Positions 1-6,813 of a DNA stretch of 34,999 nt are shown piece by piece (the stretch's first letter is position 1; the number at the start of each line of letters is the position of its first letter). The notes beneath the pieces were generated by a model. It saw only the letters and a list, made by a program, of their open reading frames with translations. It was not told the DNA's origin and made no database searches. The position numbers and the translations under genes are program-made. The DNA is from Candidatus Parvarchaeum sp. (GTDB taxonomy: Archaea; Nanobdellota; Nanobdellia; Pacearchaeales; GW2011-AR1): contig DYFY01000008.1 in assembly GCA_020724955.1 (NCBI GenBank), forward strand, positions 1 to 34,999, in the 5' to 3' direction.

Positions 1-676
1 TAGCTATTAACAGGCTATGGGCTCCGGCGCTCACAATCAATATTTTTGCAGTCAGCTCCATGTCGGCTGTTTTTACTTTCCAAAAGTCAGCGCGTTTTTC
101 AATATTTTCAGCCCTCTCCCTAAAATAAATTTCCAGATTTTTGTTTTCTTTTTTGGCGCTGTCTAAAAAGGATTCAGAGAGTTTCTGATAGTCCATAGTA
201 TATCCGTCTTCGCTGTACAATGCCAGAATTTCCTCATTTTCAGGGCGTTCCTTGACTACATTTGGCTCCAGCCTGGAGATTTCTTTTTTCCCGATTTTTT
301 TAAGATTGGGAAAAAGCTTTTTGAATTCTTCGTATCTTTTTCCAAGTTCAGAAACTTGCTCCTCTCCAACAGCCAATACCATTTTATGATATTTGCTATA
401 TGTTGTTTTTTTCTTGTCATTCTTCAAAACATAATTCTTAACTAAATCAGCAGCCCTTTTCACTTTTTTTGCTTTCTCAAGTTTGTAGTTTGTTTCTATA
501 TCTCCGAAATGAAGGGTTTGGCTGTTATTGTGCGTGTTTGAATTGACTTGCGCAGCCTTGCTTTCTTTTTCAATCAAGGCAATTTTTTTGATATTTGTAT
601 ATTTGCTCAGCACATAAGCAAGGGCGCTCCCGGACACCCCTGCCCCTATAATCAAAACATCATATTTGCCTTTCAT
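1..676 (-). CDS. FAD-dependent oxidoreductase, malate:quinone oxidoreductase-like (partial)
   Basis: The gene runs off the left edge; 225 codons are visible from the ATG at 676. The N-terminus DVLIIGAGVSGSALA (residues 6-20) is a Rossmann dinucleotide-binding loop with GAGVSG. It is followed by an acidic residue after the second strand (LIEKE) and an Asn-rich NTHNNSQTLHFGDIETNY segment resembling the conserved region of malate:quinone oxidoreductases. Later KMVLAVGEEQVSELGKRYEE and ILIVSAGAHS also fit that family, in which membrane-peripheral flavoenzymes oxidise malate and reduce quinone. In a streamlined archaeon the true substrate could be another 2-hydroxyacid. It is divergent from the metalloprotease gene at 727 and shares its promoter region. 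The FAD assignment is firm; the malate assignment is moderate because the C-terminus is missing. Confidence 0.75.
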   Translation of the reverse strand, partial: MKGKYDVLIIGAGVSGSALAYVLSKYTNIKKIALIEKESKAAQVNSNTHNNSQTLHFGDIETNYKLEKAKKVKRAADLVKNYVLKNDKKKTTYSKYHKMVLAVGEEQVSELGKRYEEFKKLFPNLKKIGKKEISRLEPNVVKERPENEEILALYSEDGYTMDYQKLSESFLDSAKKENKNLEIYFRERAENIEKRADFWKVKTADMELTAKILIVSAGAHSLLIA

Positions 677-697
677 AATTAACTATAAATGTAAGGG

Positions 698-706
698 TTT
701 AAAATA
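698..706. promoter_or_regulatory. Shared TATA element of divergent promoters
   Basis: The 50-nt gap between the divergent genes at 676 and 727 contains TTTAAAATA, which is AT-rich on both strands. Its centre lies about 25 nt from the ATG at 727 and about 26 nt from the ATG at 676. This is the archaeal TATA-to-start distance, so both genes could be transcribed without a leader from one element. A second candidate for the minus gene, TTTATAG, lies closer to its start. Confidence 0.5.
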
Positions 707-726
707 TTTCGTGAACTTGTTTTAAT

Positions 727-1824
727 ATGGATTCAAAGCCGATTATAATAACAGCAATTCTTATCCTAGGATTTTCTATCTTAATTTCTTTGTTTATATC
801 AGCAAATTATTCTCCTGCAGTATCGGCGTATTCAGAGCTGGAGGAATGCAAACCTCTGCTTTATAACGGCGAGGGTAAAATAGACCTTGTATTTTTCTCA
901 ACAAAAGAGCAGGCAGAGAAGTATTCTGAAACCCTGCTTTCAGCTCATCCCCTCGATGAGAACTCAGAAGCCTTTAACGTGTTTTACATAGATTCTTATG
1001 TTCCGGAATGCAAAATATACAAGGACGCTGCAATTTTCTGCCATTCAGCAGAATTGGTTAAGAAAGCAGCGTCATGCCCCAATGATTTTATTTTTGTTTT
1101 AAAAGACGAACCATCTTCAATAAGAAGCTCAGCATATCTTAATATAGGGAGTATAAACCTGAATCATCCTGAGGCAGTGATAATTCACGAGTTTGGACAT
1201 CTTTTTGCCAACCTAGCAGAGGAATACGTGCCCGCAAAACTTCCTTTCAATTCCAAAAATTGTGTTTCAAAATGCTCTGATTTTGACGGCGAAATAGAGG
1301 GATGCTTTGAAGGGTGCTCGAAATCCTCTTTGTTCCGTGCCTCGGAAAACAGCGTGATGAGAACTCTTCATTCATCACATTATGGGGAATTTAATTCACA
1401 GCTGATAGAATCAAAAATTTCAAGAAACACAAAACCAGTTATTGCCGGCTCCGCAATAAGATCTGTTTCTTCCTGCCGCGAGAAAAACTATTTTCTGATA
1501 AGAGGAAATTCAGACTCTGGAAATTTGAAAATAACCTCTTTCTCACTTGAACAAGGATGCTCTCCCGAAGTTTCTTCCGGAGATTTCAGTTTTGAAACGC
1601 GTTCTCTTTCCGGAGAATTTAATCCTTCTTTGATATTTACAGAATCTCAATCTGAAAGCCGGGAGCAAATTTCTGGAGAAGTGCTGGAGACAGATAATGT
1701 TGAATTCACTCTTTCAGTTCCGGGCCCAGAAGGAGGCGAAATAACGATTAAAGATTCAGCAGGCAACATAGCCGCACAGCACAACATAGAAAATCAACAA
1801 AATCAACTTTGCAGAATAAAATGA
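727..1824 (+). CDS. Membrane-anchored M64-like zinc metalloprotease
   Basis: This is a 365-aa protein with one N-terminal hydrophobic segment (about residues 6-26), so it is probably anchored outside the membrane. Residues 154-167, HEFGHLFANLAEEY, match the HExxH plus Glu-Tyr pattern of peptidase family M64 (the IgA-peptidase-like group). H154 and H158 are presumed zinc ligands and E155 the catalytic base. SVMRT near residue 211 could be a Met-turn. Several Cys cluster at 179-197, which suggests disulfides and an extracellular site. The C-terminal third looks like a beta-rich domain. Its stop overlaps the start of the next gene (ATGA), so the two are probably co-translated and the neighbour may be a substrate or partner. 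The peptidase fold is well supported; the substrate is unknown. Confidence 0.7.
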   Translation: MDSKPIIITAILILGFSILISLFISANYSPAVSAYSELEECKPLLYNGEGKIDLVFFSTKEQAEKYSETLLSAHPLDENSEAFNVFYIDSYVPECKIYKDAAIFCHSAELVKKAASCPNDFIFVLKDEPSSIRSSAYLNIGSINLNHPEAVIIHEFGHLFANLAEEYVPAKLPFNSKNCVSKCSDFDGEIEGCFEGCSKSSLFRASENSVMRTLHSSHYGEFNSQLIESKISRNTKPVIAGSAIRSVSSCREKNYFLIRGNSDSGNLKITSFSLEQGCSPEVSSGDFSFETRSLSGEFNPSLIFTESQSESREQISGEVLETDNVEFTLSVPGPEGGEITIKDSAGNIAAQHNIENQQNQLCRIK

Positions 1825-2249
1825 AAAATAAAAAGGCGCTGACTGGAATTGTGGCAGGAGTTTTTTTAATATTAGTTTCAATAGCTTCTGCAACTATTAT
1901 AGGAGTTTCCGTAAAAAACTCGGCTTTAAGTTTGTCCCCTGCTCTATCCTGTGCAGATTTGCGGATTTCCTCTCCGATTAAAATCACCTCTGGATGTTTT
2001 GATTCAAAATCAAAAATGATGGAAATAAAGCTGTCGAGAGACATAACCGATATCTCAAAAATAGAAAGTTTTGGCTTCTCTTCCAAGTCGAAAGAATGGG
2101 CCTGTTCAGACCTCTGCGGCTATGGATGCAAAGTTCCTTTTCCGGGAGAAGAAAAAACCTACTTCATACCTTCAAACGAAAATCCTGTCGAACTCATCTT
2201 TAAAATAAATTCATGCGAATTGGAAAAAATCAGCCTGACCGAATGTTAG
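1821..2249 (+). CDS. Type IV pilin-like/membrane-anchored secreted protein
   Basis: This is a 142-aa protein starting at the ATG at 1821, which overlaps the upstream TGA; a TTG at 1809 is possible but less likely. The N-terminus is MKNKKALTG followed by about 20 hydrophobic residues, which resembles archaeal class III (pilin-type) signal peptides. The rest is Cys-containing (CADL, CFD, CSDLCGYGCK, NSCELE, a C-terminal Cys) and is probably extracellular with disulfides. Sequence identity to a defined family was not recognised. Its overlap with the metalloprotease gene suggests a joint surface function. A plain membrane-anchored protein is the alternative to a pilin. Confidence 0.5.
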   Translation: MKNKKALTGIVAGVFLILVSIASATIIGVSVKNSALSLSPALSCADLRISSPIKITSGCFDSKSKMMEIKLSRDITDISKIESFGFSSKSKEWACSDLCGYGCKVPFPGEEKTYFIPSNENPVELIFKINSCELEKISLTEC

Positions 2250-2521
2250 TTGCTTCTGAACTTGCTTATGTTTTTATCTAGTCTTCTGAAAGGGAAAGGC
2301 CTTTCATTTGTAAGGAAAACCATATATCTCACAAAGGAGTATTTTTGGGTGTTCCAAATTTCACAGAGCTCTGCAACATCTCTTATTCTTTTTCCGGATA
2401 TGATTGTCCAGATAAAGTTGATAACAACAAACACTCCTATCAAATAAGCCCAAAAATAAAGAATCGCTCCGCTGACTATTCCAACAATGATTCTCATCAG
2501 CGCTTCTCCTCTTTCACCCAT
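2246..2521 (-). CDS. DUF4389-like small membrane protein
   Basis: This is a 91-aa protein with a hydrophobic segment from about residue 10 to 40 (including GAILYFWAYLIGVFVVINF). A polar region follows with ISGKRIRDVAELC, then YMVFLTNERPFPF. The pattern of a membrane stretch, a short basic FTGR-like motif and a C-terminal xLTDxYPPF-like motif is that of DUF4389 proteins, whose function is unknown. The gene is convergent with the pilin-like gene, and their stop codons overlap by 4 nt. It starts from the ATG at 2521 with a TATA element about 26 nt upstream. Confidence 0.6.
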   Translation of the reverse strand: MGERGEALMRIIVGIVSGAILYFWAYLIGVFVVINFIWTIISGKRIRDVAELCEIWNTQKYSFVRYMVFLTNERPFPFRRLDKNISKFRSN

Positions 2522-2540
2522 AAATGTTCTAAATAAAAGT

Positions 2541-2574
2541 AGTTTTTAAACCCTTCCACATAAACTTAAATAAA
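2541..2574. promoter_or_regulatory. Divergent promoters for DUF4389 gene and xerA
   Basis: The minus-strand element GTTTAAAAACT (2541-2551) is centred about 26 nt before the ATG at 2521. The plus-strand element CTTAAATAAA (2565-2574) is centred about 28 nt before the ATG at 2598. Both distances predict leaderless or nearly leaderless transcripts. Confidence 0.5.
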
Positions 2575-2597
2575 CTATTTTTCTATGACTGGATAGC

Positions 2598-3404
2598 ATG
2601 GAGCTTGTTGAAAAATTAGGGGTTGAGCTTAAACTGCGCGGATTTTCTCCAATGACAGTTCGCAATTATAGTTTTTTTGTAAATAAATTCCTGGAATTCT
2701 CTAACAAACCAGCAGAACAGCTGAACCAAGATGATGCAAAATCTTATCTCTCTAATTTATTCAGGGATAAGTCAAAAAACACAATAATGCTGGCCGCAGC
2801 CGCTTTGAAATTTTTTTACATAGAGATACTTAAAAAAGAATTCAGCGGGGTGAAAGTTCCAAAAAAGGAAAAAAAACTTCCGGAAGTCCTGACGAAAGAA
2901 GAGGTCAAAAAGTTATTAAACTGCGCGGATACAAAAAAATCAAGACTCATAATCTCTCTTATTTATTCATCCGGACTTCGCGTTTCAGAAATTGTGAATT
3001 TGCGCCCGCAGGATTTAAATTTTGAGGAAAGTTCAGGATGGGTGAGAAAAGGAAAAGGCTCGAAAGACAGGTTTTTTATTCTTTCTGAGTCCCTCTCATC
3101 TGAGCTCAAGGAATATCTTAAAAAAAAGAGCAACAAATATGTTTTTTCAAAAGAAAAACCCCTGACAACAAGAAATATTCAAAAAATAGTTAAGAAAGTC
3201 AGGGAAAAATCAGGAATAAACAAAAAAATAACTCCTCATACTTTACGCCATAGTTACGCCACACATCTTCTTGAAAATGGGACTGACATAAGGCTGATTC
3301 AATCTCTCTTAGGGCATTCCTCGCTGAATACAACCCAAATTTACACCCACGTATCCTCAGATCAGTTGAAAAAAGTCAAAAACCCTCTGGATATGATAAA
3401 ATGA
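2598..3404 (+). CDS. xerA: XerA-type tyrosine site-specific recombinase
   Basis: This is a 268-aa integrase-family recombinase with a SAM-like N-terminal DNA-binding domain (about residues 1-85) and a C-terminal catalytic domain. All catalytic residues are present: R128 (SSGLRVSEI), K153 (KGKGSKDR), H214 and R217 (HTLRHSYATHLL), H240 (LLGHSSLNTT) and the nucleophile Y249 (IYTHV). The length and the lack of extra domains match archaeal XerA, which resolves chromosome dimers at dif, rather than a mobile-element integrase. Nothing around it looks like an integrated element: no tRNA target and no direct repeats were seen nearby. Its 3' end faces the minus-strand operon that ends at 3442. Confidence 0.9.
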   Translation: MELVEKLGVELKLRGFSPMTVRNYSFFVNKFLEFSNKPAEQLNQDDAKSYLSNLFRDKSKNTIMLAAAALKFFYIEILKKEFSGVKVPKKEKKLPEVLTKEEVKKLLNCADTKKSRLIISLIYSSGLRVSEIVNLRPQDLNFEESSGWVRKGKGSKDRFFILSESLSSELKEYLKKKSNKYVFSKEKPLTTRNIQKIVKKVREKSGINKKITPHTLRHSYATHLLENGTDIRLIQSLLGHSSLNTTQIYTHVSSDQLKKVKNPLDMIK

Positions 3405-3441
3405 CAATAATCTCGGACCACATACGGAAGAAAGGATCTTG

Positions 3442-3834
3442 TTAGGCAACTTGTTTTAATCGGTCTTCAGTGAAAACAGTGCCTAAGGTAAGCTCGGATA
3501 ACTCGCATTGAACTAATTCCATGGAAGCTCTTGCTCTTCTAACACATTCTAGATATGCCTCTAAGTTAGAAGGTGCGCAATCAATTTCTCTTCTAAATGA
3601 ACCCATAGTTGTTCCATGAACTTCAATAATTGGCACTCCTGCTCCAGTTCTTTTTCCTACAAAATAACCTAACAGCTCTTCTTCCCAATCAGTAGTTTCA
3701 TAACCTAGGACAATTCCTTCCCTATCATTTCGCAAATAAATTGTGACATCATAGCATAAATTAGTGCCATTCTCACTGCACCAGATGTGTGCATTTCGTG
3801 TTATTATCTTCTCTGCTGTTATGTGTTTATACAT
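3442..3834 (-). CDS. Hypothetical protein at the end of the uS9 operon
   Basis: I do not recognise this 130-aa protein. The ATG at 3834 lies 13 nt after the uS9 stop, so it is the last gene of the operon. An in-frame ATG at 3945 would overlap the conserved C-terminus of uS9 by almost 100 nt and is rejected as the start. The protein has no membrane segment. It contains four Cys (one each in HIWCSEN, NLCYD, IDCAPS and VQCELS, with a further one in LECVRR) and looks like a mixed alpha/beta fold with a charged helix near LEAYLECVRRARASMELV. In other archaea rpoN follows rps9, but this is not RpoN: there is no CxxC pair. Confidence 0.55.
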   Translation of the reverse strand: MYKHITAEKIITRNAHIWCSENGTNLCYDVTIYLRNDREGIVLGYETTDWEEELLGYFVGKRTGAGVPIIEVHGTTMGSFRREIDCAPSNLEAYLECVRRARASMELVQCELSELTLGTVFTEDRLKQVA

Positions 3835-3847
3835 GAAACTTTTCAAT

Positions 3848-4252
3848 TTATCTATAACTAGTCTGCCTCTTCGCCCTCGCTTTGGAATCTCCTGGCTTTC
3901 TGGTTTCTTTTCTTCTCGTGTCTGCCACAAGAATTCTTCTGTCATATTCGAGAAATGCTTTTTTGATTTCAGCAGAATTTGTCATCTTCACAACAGCCTT
4001 CGCAATCGCCTGCCTTCCTGCCTCAATTTGAGCCTCCTTTCCCCCTCCAGATGTTTTTATTTCAATGTCAAAGTTGAAATTTCCCAAAACCTGTTTGCAT
4101 ATTTCAGCAGGCTCTTGCAAAGCAAGTTTATGGAAGGTCATTAGCTTTTCATAAGGAAGTCCGTTAAAAGTTATTCTTCCAGTTCCCTCATTTATTTTTG
4201 CCTTCGCAATCGCGCTTTTTCTCCTTCCAGAAACTATAATTTGTTTTTTCAT
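3848..4252 (-). CDS. rps9: Small subunit ribosomal protein uS9
   Basis: This 134-aa uS9 belongs to the head of the 30S subunit. It opens with VSGRRKSAIAKAKI, the family signature, and ends with a basic tail SKARAKRQTSYR, whose terminal Arg contacts P-site tRNA in known ribosomes. The length is normal for archaea. It abuts uL13 (stop at 4253) with no gap, continuing the eL18-uL13-uS9 order known from many archaea. RpoN and RpoK, which usually follow, are absent here. Confidence 0.97.
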   Translation of the reverse strand: MKKQIIVSGRRKSAIAKAKINEGTGRITFNGLPYEKLMTFHKLALQEPAEICKQVLGNFNFDIEIKTSGGGKEAQIEAGRQAIAKAVVKMTNSAEIKKAFLEYDRRILVADTRRKETRKPGDSKARAKRQTSYR

Positions 4253-4657
4253 TTAAATCTCCCTGCTCAGCTCCAAAAGGCTGATGGTTTTGGTGTTTTT
4301 TTCTTTGCCAGCGAGAATCTTCCCGGCTTCCAGGTATTTTTCAGGAAGATCGTTATAACACCTGATTCTTTTTAGAGCCTCTGCCCCGCGGGTTTGTCTG
4401 TGAGCCAGCATTCCTCTGATAGTTCTTTTGACGATTTTTTCAGGATGCTTCGGAAAATAAGGCCCTCTTAAATTAGCTCCCCCTTTTTTTCTCGCCTTTC
4501 TGTAGTCTTCAATGACAGATTTTGCCTTTCCAGTAATTAAAGCTTCTTGGCAATTAACGACGATTACATTTTTTCCAATCAAAGCCTGCTTGGCAGCAAA
4601 GCTGGCCAATCTCCCCAAGATGGCTCCTTTGGCATCTATAATAATTTCTTTATTCAT
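4253..4657 (-). CDS. rpl13: Large subunit ribosomal protein uL13
   Basis: This 134-aa protein of the 50S subunit has the expected N-terminal IIIDAKGAILGRLASFAAK and VIVVNCQEALITG, followed by the GPYFPKHPEKIVKRTIRGML segment typical of archaeal/eukaryotic uL13. Its start overlaps the eL18 stop by 4 nt, and its stop touches the uS9 start, indicating translational coupling. Nothing is unusual in length or composition. Confidence 0.96.
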   Translation of the reverse strand: MNKEIIIDAKGAILGRLASFAAKQALIGKNVIVVNCQEALITGKAKSVIEDYRKARKKGGANLRGPYFPKHPEKIVKRTIRGMLAHRQTRGAEALKRIRCYNDLPEKYLEAGKILAGKEKNTKTISLLELSREI

Positions 4658-5019
4658 ATTATTTTTACTCCTTCAGCTTTAGGGTTTTTCTTTATCTCGT
4701 CTATCAGTCTGACAGCTTCTGACTTTACAGACTTCATCTTTTCCAATGCAGATTCAGAGAAACCAAGTGCACACACCCTCACTTTTTTTGTAACTTCTCC
4801 TTTTCCAAGAATTTTTCCAACAACAGCGACCGTGTCTCCTTCAGAAGTTTTTTTGTCAATTTCATTCAGATTTATAGACAAATAATTTCTTCTTCCTGCC
4901 GATATTTTTTGGGCAACTTTTCTCCATGAAGGGTTTTTATTGGCCTGTTTCAGAGTCTCAACTATTTCTGAATTTGTTTTTCTCTTTACTCTTCTGTTTA
5001 TTTTTGTTTTGCTTATCAT
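4654..5019 (-). CDS. rpl18e: Large subunit ribosomal protein eL18
   Basis: This 121-aa protein starts at the ATG at 5019, giving MISKTKINRRVKRKTNSE. A longer reading would run into the tRNA gene and is rejected. SWRKVAQKISAGRRNYLSIN and the VAVVGKILGKGEVTKKVRV core match the eL18 (formerly L18e/HL29) family. Its start is only 9 nt downstream of the tRNA-Leu 3' end, so the mRNA start of eL18 is probably generated by tRNA 3'-end processing. That last point is inference. Confidence 0.95.
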   Translation of the reverse strand: MISKTKINRRVKRKTNSEIVETLKQANKNPSWRKVAQKISAGRRNYLSINLNEIDKKTSEGDTVAVVGKILGKGEVTKKVRVCALGFSESALEKMKSVKSEAVRLIDEIKKNPKAEGVKII

Positions 5020-5028
5020 CTTGTTTGA

Positions 5029-5112
5029 TGTGGGGAGAAGGATTCGAACCTTCGCAGGCACTAAGCCACTGCGGCCTTAACGCAGCCCGTTTGACCGCTC
5101 CGGCATCCCCAC
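5029..5112 (-). tRNA. tRNA-Leu, anticodon AAG
   Basis: The cloverleaf is complete. The acceptor is GTGGGGA/TCCCCAC (7 perfect pairs), the D stem CCG/CGG, the anticodon stem CTGCG/CGCAG with loop TTAAGGC, the T stem GAAGG/CCTTC with loop TTCGAAT, and the discriminator A73. A 15-nt long variable arm marks a class II tRNA. With the perfect 5-bp stem, positions 34-36 are AAG (plus-strand 5076-5078), which pairs with CUU. Shifting the loop to read TAA breaks the stem. No CCA is encoded. It sits 3 nt after the rpoD stop and 9 nt before eL18, so it is made as part of the operon. Leucine identity is firm; the A34 anticodon is unusual in archaea. Confidence 0.93.
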
Positions 5113-5115
5113 GGC

Positions 5116-5802
5116 TTATTTAAGCGACTTCTCTATTTCACTTAAATTGGCGTTCAGGACATCAATTGCTCCTGTCAAAATATCTTTAGCCTTCATTTGG
5201 CCAAAAGACTCTATTATAAATAAGATTTCTTCACTTTCTTTTACAGCATTTTTGTCTATTTTTTCTATTTCCTCCACTTCTGCTTCATTCAGGTCAGCAA
5301 TCCATGAACTGCCTTTTTTTTCTTTTACAAACCCCTTTGACTTGGCAACCACTTCTTCCCCTTTGGAACTTACTTCAAACAGCTCTCTGTAAAAACAAAG
5401 TCCAGGGACGTATTTTGCGTGTTCGATTCCTCTTCCAAGCCTGGCAGTGGCAACCACTTCGAGCTCCTGCCCCTTTTCAAGCAGAGTTATAGGTATTCTT
5501 GGAAAAACAATTTCAGCTCCTCCGGAAAGGTCAGAAGAATATACTTTACAAGGTCCTGATTTTTTCAACTTAAGAAGTATCTCTGTTTTTGAGCTCATTT
5601 TTTTCTCAGTCTTCAGAGGGATAAGTCCGATTCTATGGGATAAGAATTCATCATACAACGCAGAATCATTTTTGAAGAACTCAACTTCATCTACTGCAAG
5701 CACAGGGACTTCTTCGACACTTCTCCTGATTGCATTCGCAAGGCTGTTGTTTTTGCCGATTCTGACAACAATCTTTTCTGGGGATTCAACAATAGTTTCC
5801 AT
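5116..5802 (-). CDS. rpoD: DNA-directed RNA polymerase subunit D
   Basis: This 228-aa protein is the archaeal counterpart of Rpb3 and bacterial alpha, and it forms the assembly platform with subunit L. The dimerisation motif NSLANAIRRSVEEVPVLAVD and the LYDEFLSHRIGLIPL signature are present. The C-terminus IIESFGQMKAKDILTGAIDVL is also typical. The domain that carries an Fe-S cluster in some archaea is shortened (around residues 140-175) and contains no Cys. Only two Cys occur in the whole protein, so no cluster can be bound. A TATA-like element sits 26 nt before its ATG, although uS11 lies just upstream on the same strand. Confidence 0.95.
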   Translation of the reverse strand: METIVESPEKIVVRIGKNNSLANAIRRSVEEVPVLAVDEVEFFKNDSALYDEFLSHRIGLIPLKTEKKMSSKTEILLKLKKSGPCKVYSSDLSGGAEIVFPRIPITLLEKGQELEVVATARLGRGIEHAKYVPGLCFYRELFEVSSKGEEVVAKSKGFVKEKKGSSWIADLNEAEVEEIEKIDKNAVKESEEILFIIESFGQMKAKDILTGAIDVLNANLSEIEKSLK

Positions 5803-5823
5803 TTTTATGTTACTTTAAGAGCC

Positions 5824-5833
5824 CTTTTAAATT
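5824..5833 (-). promoter_or_regulatory. Possible internal promoter for rpoD
   Basis: AATTTAAAAG in the 37-nt gap between uS11 and rpoD is centred about 26 nt before the rpoD ATG. This is one of the few real gaps in the operon, so a second, leaderless transcript starting at rpoD and including tRNA-Leu is plausible. Confidence 0.4.
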
Positions 5834-5839
5834 TTAACA

Positions 5840-6307
5840 TTAGACTCTCCTGCCTCTCTTTCCTCCCTTTTTCTTTGGACCGCCCCGGGGAATCTTAGTA
5901 GTGTCAAGAATATTTATTATTTTGAAACCCTCTTTCCCAAGAGCTTTTATCGCAGCATGAGCTCCAGGACCTATTCCAGGGCTTCTTGTCTTGCCTCTTG
6001 TTCTTATGTATAAGCTTGTAAATCCAACATCTTTGGCTCTTTCAGCAGCATTTTTTGCCACAAACATCGCAGTTGTAGGGTTTGCTTTAAGTCTGTCATG
6101 TTTGGTGACCATGCCTCCGGTAACTCTCGAAATTGTATTTCCTGCCATGTCTGTAATATGCACAATGGTGTTGTTGTAAGAGCTGTATATATAAGCTATT
6201 CCAGCTCTTTCCTCCTTGGATTTTTTCGCTTCTTTTACTTTTTCTCCAGTTGCCTCTTCTTGAATTTGCTCATCAATCTGAGAAGCTTCGTGTTCAGTTT
6301 CTCTCAT
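5840..6307 (-). CDS. rps11: Small subunit ribosomal protein uS11
   Basis: This 155-aa protein is a component of the 30S platform. The core AYIYSSYNNTIVHITDMAGN, the GPGAHAAIKALGKEG loop and the basic C-terminus IPRGGPKKKGGKRGRRV are diagnostic. About 33 N-terminal residues before the core are rich in Glu and Lys, which makes the protein longer than many uS11 proteins. The ATG at 6307 overlaps the uS4 end by 14 nt and has a GGAGG site about 12 nt upstream, which supports this start. Confidence 0.96.
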   Translation of the reverse strand: MRETEHEASQIDEQIQEEATGEKVKEAKKSKEERAGIAYIYSSYNNTIVHITDMAGNTISRVTGGMVTKHDRLKANPTTAMFVAKNAAERAKDVGFTSLYIRTRGKTRSPGIGPGAHAAIKALGKEGFKIINILDTTKIPRGGPKKKGGKRGRRV

Positions 6308-6812
6308 CTGCTCCGCCCTCCATCAGCTCAATATCTTTCTGGTTTGTTTTCTCTCCGCTTTTTTTGATTTTATCTTTCACTTTTATTCTATCCTCTTCAC
6401 CCACCTTCACTATATATCTAGGCGAACCAACCATTTTATCGCCAACAATTATTTTTTTGTGTGAAATCATTTGTCTTGCCTGCCTGTGTGTATTGGCAAG
6501 ATTTTTGGAAACAACAATGCTGATGAGATTTCTCTTTAAAAGATCCTCAACTTTCAGCGCAAGAACTTCAGTAAGCGAGTTTACATTAAGCCCAAGATTT
6601 TTAAGGTTCATGATAAATATCTCCTGTTCTTCCCTGCTGAGGTTGACCAGCTTCTTCGCCCTAGCTCTTAAATAATTGACCTGGGCCTCTGTTCTCCATA
6701 TCTCTCGTTTATTTTTCAGCCCGTATTTTTTCATCAAGTTGTTTTCTGCCTGTATTCTGTCCTTCTGATAAAGCTTTCTTGGCCAAACAAAATTTTTGCT
6801 TTTTCTTATCAT
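6294..6812 (-). CDS. rps4: Small subunit ribosomal protein uS4
   Basis: This 172-aa archaeal-type uS4 helps nucleate 30S assembly. The N-terminus KNFVWPRKLYQKDRI and the helical region with YLRARAKKLVNLSREEQ are followed by an S4 RNA-binding domain (about 95-155) containing LANTHRQARQMISHKKIIVG. The normal zinc-less archaeal form is seen. It lies 1 nt after uS13 and overlaps uS11. Confidence 0.96.
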   Translation of the reverse strand: MIRKSKNFVWPRKLYQKDRIQAENNLMKKYGLKNKREIWRTEAQVNYLRARAKKLVNLSREEQEIFIMNLKNLGLNVNSLTEVLALKVEDLLKRNLISIVVSKNLANTHRQARQMISHKKIIVGDKMVGSPRYIVKVGEEDRIKVKDKIKKSGEKTNQKDIELMEGGADERN

Positions 6813-6813
6813 A

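Noticed and set aside
1748-2086. A 112-aa minus-strand frame across the metalloprotease/pilin-like junction
   Set aside because: It is antisense to two genes with clear domain features, has no promoter, and its sequence resembles no family.
3405-3441. A dif-like recombination site next to xerA
   Set aside because: The short gap has no 11-bp inverted arms with a 6-bp centre.
5062-5123. Extension of eL18 or a plus-strand frame through the tRNA region
   Set aside because: The bases form a complete tRNA-Leu cloverleaf, and the conserved eL18 start is at 5019.
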